Source: Paenibacillus taihuensis (GTDB lineage Bacteria; Bacillota; Bacilli; Paenibacillales; Paenibacillaceae). From it: a stretch of 64,000 bases of DNA. The stretch lies in NCBI RefSeq assembly GCF_003386535.1, contig NZ_QTTN01000012.1:103223-167222 (forward strand), read 5' to 3'. The notes under the pieces are model-generated. The model did not search any database. It was not told the DNA's origin and saw only the letters and a list, made by a program, of their open reading frames with translations. A program made the position numbers and the translations under genes. Shown one piece after another: positions 60,353-64,000 of this stretch. How positions within the stretch are numbered: the stretch's first letter is position 1; each line of letters starts with the position of its first letter.

Positions 60353-60389
60353 TTTTATTCATTTTATTCGATTTGAACATTTGAACTGG

Positions 60390-60434
60390 ACGCGCGCCTG
60401 AGGAGTGAGAGCTCACCTTCATGCGCGTTTTTTA
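60390..60434 (+). terminator. Terminator after perR
   Basis: ACGCGC pairs with GCGCGT around a smaller TGAG/CTCA stem, and TTTTTTATT follows. Confidence 0.75.
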
Positions 60435-60479
60435 TTCTTGTCCTTTTTACCGTTTACCATCAGGGAGGAGTGTTACAAC

Positions 60480-62204
60480 GTGGAAACCGTACGTTTTCGG
60501 CCTAGGCGCAAAAGTGGAGGCTGGCTGAAATGGGTTGTTTTGATGAGTGGATTGCTTGCTATGTTCAGTGTGATCTGGGTAGGCTGGGAACGGCTGTCCC
60601 CTAACAATACAGTAGTTAAGCCGGACTATGGTACGACGCATCCGATTCTATATCATGGTGAAGCTGCCAAGGACGGAGCATTAGTGGATGGCGATCAGAT
60701 CAGGCTGCCGTTATCATTCATATATGATCAATTAGGGCTCAAGCAGGAAGTGTACTTCGAGGAGAAGACGGGTTCGATCGTTATGACGAATGCGAACAAA
60801 GTGCTTCGCTTTAAGACGAATGCGCTGACGGCGACGATGAATAAGAAGGAATATCCGCTGCGTATTGCGGCAGAGGTGAAGGACAATGTCGCCTACTTGC
60901 CGACGACACCGTTAGAAGAGCTTTACGGTTTGAAGATTGAGTATAATGCGACTGATGATATCGTCACGGTTATGCGTGCAGGAGATGCGGTGCAGCGCGG
61001 GATTTCGCCTGAGGAAGGCGTCATTCGTACAAGCCCATCCATACATGCAACAATCGTCAAGCGTCTTACCCAGAAGGAAGAATTGCGCATTTGGGGCGAA
61101 AAGGATGGCTGGTACACGGTTCAGAGTATCGATGGCGTTTCCGGATACGCACAGAAGAAGGCTGTCACGCTCACAGAGCTTGAACAAATAGACGCCCAGC
61201 AGGAGCCTGCTCCTTATAATGCATGGAAGGTCATCGGCAGCAAAATCAACCTAACCTGGGAGGCGGTCTACCAGAAGGCACCGGATACGAAGCAGATCAG
61301 TGATATGCCAGGGGTGAATGTCGTTTCTCCAACCTGGTTCGAACTGCTCGATGGCAAAGGGAATATTAAAGGCAAAGCGGACATGCAGTACGTCAATTGG
61401 GCGCACAAGAAGGGCATGCAGGTGTGGGCAGTGTTCAGCAACAGCTTCGAGCCGGACCGTACGTCAGCCGCGCTCGGCAGTGCGGATGCGCGCTTGCAGA
61501 TGATTCGCCAGCTGTCCGCTTTTGCAGAGATGTATAAGCTTCAAGGGATCAACTTGGATTTCGAAAATGTGAACACAGCGGACAAAGCGAATCTCGTTCA
61601 GTTCGTGCGTGAGCTGACACCTCTGATGCATGAGCAAGGTGTCGTTGTATCCATTGACGTGTCGCCGAAGTCGAACAGCGAGATGTGGTCTTTGTTCCTG
61701 GACCGGGCTTCGCTGGGCAAGACCGTCGATTACATGATGATCATGGCCTATGATGAGCACTGGGCATCCAGTTCTACCTCCGGTTCGGTGGCATCTTTGC
61801 CTTGGACCGAGCAATCGATTAAGACCATTATTGAAGAAGACGGTGTTCCCGCTAACAAAATCGTGCTGGGCATGCCTCTTTATGCAAGGTTATGGACGGA
61901 GAAGACAGACGATAGCGGTAAGACGAAGGTGACGTCGAAGGCGCTCGGAATGGACGCCATCAATAACATTATCGCGGATCATAAACTGAAGCCGACTTTC
62001 GATGCAGATTCCGGTCAGCATTATGTAGAGTACAAAGAAGACGGAGCGCTTCAGCGCATCTGGATTGAAGATGGACTATCGATGAAGTCGCGTACAGCAC
62101 TTGCCAAGAAATATGGACTAGCTGGCGTTGCTACATGGCAGCGGCAGTTCTCATCCGATGATATCTGGGGCACCATTAATCAATCATTGAAGCAACTGCC
62201 ATAA
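60480..62204 (+). CDS. GH18-family hydrolase with SH3 domain (spore/wall enzyme type)
   Basis: 574 residues. GTG 60480 is preferred because GGGAGGAG lies nine bases upstream, while the earlier open frame from 60405 lacks a site. There is one N-terminal membrane anchor (about 17-37), a stalk domain of Cu_amine_oxidN1 type (about 65-160), a bacterial SH3-like domain (about 160-220), and a GH18 catalytic barrel (about 240-570). The catalytic Glu is E362 in LQGINLDFENV, with Asp360 before it. The first Asp of the usual DxxDxDxE is replaced (Gln), seen in several Bacillales spore-cortex hydrolases of the YaaH/SleL group. Cutting of peptidoglycan N-acetylglucosaminyl links in spores is likely; chitinase is less likely. 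Confidence 0.88.
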   Translation: METVRFRPRRKSGGWLKWVVLMSGLLAMFSVIWVGWERLSPNNTVVKPDYGTTHPILYHGEAAKDGALVDGDQIRLPLSFIYDQLGLKQEVYFEEKTGSIVMTNANKVLRFKTNALTATMNKKEYPLRIAAEVKDNVAYLPTTPLEELYGLKIEYNATDDIVTVMRAGDAVQRGISPEEGVIRTSPSIHATIVKRLTQKEELRIWGEKDGWYTVQSIDGVSGYAQKKAVTLTELEQIDAQQEPAPYNAWKVIGSKINLTWEAVYQKAPDTKQISDMPGVNVVSPTWFELLDGKGNIKGKADMQYVNWAHKKGMQVWAVFSNSFEPDRTSAALGSADARLQMIRQLSAFAEMYKLQGINLDFENVNTADKANLVQFVRELTPLMHEQGVVVSIDVSPKSNSEMWSLFLDRASLGKTVDYMMIMAYDEHWASSSTSGSVASLPWTEQSIKTIIEEDGVPANKIVLGMPLYARLWTEKTDDSGKTKVTSKALGMDAINNIIADHKLKPTFDADSGQHYVEYKEDGALQRIWIEDGLSMKSRTALAKKYGLAGVATWQRQFSSDDIWGTINQSLKQLP

Positions 62205-62221
62205 TCGTAGATCATAACAAT

Positions 62222-62270
62222 AACGCCCTTAGCGAGGTCCTCATGACCATGCGAAGGGCGTTTGTTTGTT
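62222..62270 (+). terminator. Terminator after the GH18 gene
   Basis: AACGCCCTT (62222-62230) pairs with AAGGGCGTT (62254-62262), with an inner GGTCCTC-type hairpin; TGTTTGTT follows. On the other strand it is close to the end of the ygzB gene and may serve both. Confidence 0.8.
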
Positions 62271-62275
62271 AAAGA

Positions 62276-62668
62276 CTATGCTTGAGGCTGAGTAATCTCC
62301 TCAGTTTCGTTAAGTTCCTCGGTCTCGTCCAGATCGGTTGCTTGCTTTGGATCGAGGGTCATTTTCGTTTTGCAATACATGCAACGGTCCGTTTTGCCGA
62401 GCATCTTCGTATGACGGCCGCATTCCGGACACGTAATAATGCGTGCGCTTGTTGAGAGCATGCCTGCCCAGAAGTAGACGCCTACGCTGGCGAGCATCGC
62501 AATCATCCCGATAACCATGAAGATCGCCGCGAACACTTTACCGGCTTGTCCCCAGAATACAATCCCGGCCGTGCCCAGTATCATTAGACCCATGCCGAAT
62601 AGCGTGAATACGAGGCCCCAGAGCCGAAATTCGTTAATTTTACTAGATTTTCCGAACAATATCTTCAA
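62276..62668 (-). CDS. ygzB: YgzB family zinc-ribbon membrane protein (DUF2614)
   Basis: 130 residues: two or three membrane helices (about 15-35, 40-60 and 60-78), then a zinc ribbon with two CxxC pairs (CPECGRHTKMLGKTDRCMYC), and an acidic tail. TTG 62668 is the only in-frame start nearby, and the ribosome site (AGAAAGGA) lies too close, so the start is uncertain. The same gene lies next to perR in B. subtilis, supporting the name. Function unknown. Confidence 0.82.
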   Translation of the reverse strand: MKILFGKSSKINEFRLWGLVFTLFGMGLMILGTAGIVFWGQAGKVFAAIFMVIGMIAMLASVGVYFWAGMLSTSARIITCPECGRHTKMLGKTDRCMYCKTKMTLDPKQATDLDETEELNETEEITQPQA

Positions 62669-62804
62669 TCCTTTCTGACAAATACCAGCGCTTTTCTATT
62701 TAAGCTAGGCAGGAAAATGCGCAGACATTGTCGAACAACAAATATAAACAACTGCGAAATCATTATAGCTTAAACCAATGCGCGAAGCTATATGGAGGAT
62801 AGAC

Positions 62805-63680
62805 GTGGAACATATAAAAGAGCATTTTAGGCAAAGTTTTGAACATAATGAGAATGTGATCAGCCTGGCTGCAATCGAGAATCCTTTTCGATATAATCCG
62901 TTGATTGACGGATTGGATCTCCTGCTGCTGGTCGTATCGTCATCGGATGAGCAAGGCAGAGGTATCGAGCATGTCAGTTTCAGCGGAGAGCGGATACAGA
63001 TCAGAACTGTAAGTCCAGCAGTGCTTGAGCAATGGACGGCAGGCGTGGAGAACCGAAGCATCATACAATGGCTCGCTCAGGGGGAGATCCTATTGGATCG
63101 GGACAATTACTTAACGGATTTACGCGACAGCTTGTTGTCATTCCCATCTACTGTACGTGGACAGAAGGAGCTTGCTGAGTTCTCCAACTTTTTACGCACT
63201 TATCTGCAAGCGAAGCAGGATCTGCAAGATAACAATCTGCTCGACGCTTATACGCATATTCTTGCAGCACTTCATCATTGGGCACACATTGCTCTTATAG
63301 AAGAAGGAGCTCATCCTGAGCTGACTGTATGGCGGCAAATGCGCAGGTTCAATCCAGGTATCTATAAGTTGTATGAGGAGCTGACGACTTCGCCGGAATC
63401 GCTCGAGAAGCGGGTACAGCTTGTCCTACTCGCTTGTGAGTTCTCTGTGATGAACAAAATGAAATCGTCCTGCGAGCTGCTCTTCACGATTTTATGCAGC
63501 CGTGAGGAGCCGTGGAGCGTAATGGAGCTGCAGCTTCATCCATTGTTAATGGAACTGCACATCGATTTGTCGCTTTTGCTGCAGAAGCTGGTCAAGCGCG
63601 GATACATTCGCGAGGTCGCATATATGCCATTTGCGTCTGATGCAGAAGCGCTGGAGCTGCGGTATCACTGCGTTTCATAA
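62805..63680 (+). CDS. ygxA: YgxA nucleotidyltransferase-like protein
   Basis: 291 residues when started at GTG 62805, where GGAGG is six bases upstream; ATG 62778 is an alternative. It resembles YgxA, which precedes an rRNA operon in B. subtilis, and is annotated as nucleotidyltransferase-like from weak similarity. Visible features are mainly helical (FLRTYLQAKQDLQDNNLLDAYTHILAALHHWAHIALIEEGAHPELTVW) with a winged-helix-like end. The active-site GS...DxD of true nucleotidyltransferases is not clear. Followed by a perfect terminator and then the rrn promoter. Confidence 0.85.
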   Translation: MEHIKEHFRQSFEHNENVISLAAIENPFRYNPLIDGLDLLLLVVSSSDEQGRGIEHVSFSGERIQIRTVSPAVLEQWTAGVENRSIIQWLAQGEILLDRDNYLTDLRDSLLSFPSTVRGQKELAEFSNFLRTYLQAKQDLQDNNLLDAYTHILAALHHWAHIALIEEGAHPELTVWRQMRRFNPGIYKLYEELTTSPESLEKRVQLVLLACEFSVMNKMKSSCELLFTILCSREEPWSVMELQLHPLLMELHIDLSLLLQKLVKRGYIREVAYMPFASDAEALELRYHCVS

Positions 63681-63686
63681 GGGTTT

Positions 63687-63721
63687 AAATCGCAGGCTGA
63701 AATAGCCTGCGATTTTTTTGT
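63687..63721 (+). terminator. Terminator before the rRNA operon
   Basis: A perfect 12-bp stem (63687-63698 with 63704-63715), 5-nt loop, then TTTT. It separates ygxA from the rrn promoters. Confidence 0.9.
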
Positions 63722-63731
63722 CGAAATATGC

Positions 63732-63760
63732 TTGACGTGTTATAGGGGGATGTGATAAAT
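63732..63760 (+). promoter_or_regulatory. rRNA operon promoter P1
   Basis: TTGACG (63732-63737), a 16-17-bp spacer and GATAAAT (63754-63760). Upstream member of a tandem pair. Confidence 0.6.
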
Positions 63761-63810
63761 TCTTTATTACCGCCTCCGAGAAACGGGCAAACAGCTGAGA
63801 AGCTGGCAAG

Positions 63811-63870
63811 CAAGCAAGAAAAAAGTTTTAAAAAAAGTGCTTGCAATTGAACGACCGGATGTGATATATT
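63811..63870 (+). promoter_or_regulatory. rRNA operon promoter P2 with UP element
   Basis: TTGCAA (63841-63846), 18 bp, TATATT (63865-63870). The A/T-rich stretch 63811-63839 in front has the composition of an UP element. Confidence 0.7.
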
Positions 63871-64000
63871 AATCAAGTCGCCGCTGAGACGATGGCGAAT
63901 CAATGAGAAACAATTTGTTCCTTGAAAACTGAACAATGAGCGACCTGTCAAACAGGTTTTAAAGCGTCGAAACGCTCATCATCATCTAGGTGACGATGGA
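63871..64000 (+). ncRNA. Leader of an rRNA operon (16S not reached)
   Basis: The leader includes TGTTCCTTGAAAACTGAAC (63916-63934), the boxA-like antitermination stretch seen before 16S rRNA in Bacillales. Small hairpins (GACCTG/CAGGTT and AGCGT/ACGCT) follow. The 16S start motif (GAGAGTTTGATC) is not in the window. Confidence 0.7.

Overview
The window reads as chromosome of an endospore-forming, Gram-positive bacterium of the Paenibacillaceae (Paenibacillus or a close genus). The evidence is the gene content and order. A ydcC-alr-ndoAI-ndoA block, a sigY-yxlCDEFG block and a perR/ygzB/ygxA block next to an rRNA operon all match Bacillus subtilis synteny. YesM/YesN two-component pairs, sugar ABC operons without an ATPase gene, bactofilins and a spore-type GH18 enzyme also fit. 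No phage, transposase, integrase, tRNA or CRISPR array was seen. The right edge enters the promoter and leader region of an rRNA operon but stops before 16S rRNA.

Layout, left to right. 1-2.8 kb: the 3' end of an unknown gene, a frameshifted methyltransferase and an APH-type kinase gene with an attenuator-like leader. 2.9-8 kb: an orphan PAS histidine kinase of sporulation-kinase type and the fused isobutyryl-CoA mutase IcmF. 8.3-11.5 kb: two tandem paralogous chemoreceptors. 11.8-14.2 kb: a LysR remnant and a secreted phytase-like esterase. 14.4-19.1 kb: a TagO/MraY-type glycosyl-phosphate transferase, then ydcC-alr-ndoAI-ndoA. 19.3-20.7 kb: a bactofilin pair. 20.9-31.4 kb: a carbohydrate locus (YesM/YesN pair, binding protein, two permeases, convergent YicI-type alpha-xylosidase, AraC regulator), probably for alpha-xylosides such as xyloglucan fragments. 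31.5-37.7 kb: a compact Tad-type secretion/pilus locus. 37.8-39.0 kb: an M24 peptidase. 39.5-46.3 kb: a uronate or keto-sugar cluster (uxuA, two TIM-barrel isomerases, two Gfo/Idh dehydrogenases, AraC, SDR). 46.5-49.8 kb: sigY-yxlCDEFG. 49.8-54.4 kb: an IDEAL-domain protein, a PatB/MalY-type lyase, a fatty acid desaturase-like enzyme and a secreted repeat protein. 54.6-57.9 kb: gatCAB. 58.0-63.7 kb: a DUF4097 membrane protein, perR, a GH18 enzyme, ygzB and ygxA. 63.7-64.0 kb: rrn promoters and leader.

The most unusual structure lies between genes. One repeat family (about 26-nt units at a 51-bp step, two direct then inverted copies) occurs at three places, all between converging genes. A second family forms 26-nt hairpins whose stems change by compensating substitutions; six lie in a row at 39.1-39.35 kb and two more at 51.75-51.82 kb. 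The sigY operon carries hexanucleotide repeats in its 5' leader and, in frame, at two places in its ABC ATPase gene.

All calls come from reading the sequence and from family knowledge. No similarity search or structure prediction was run.
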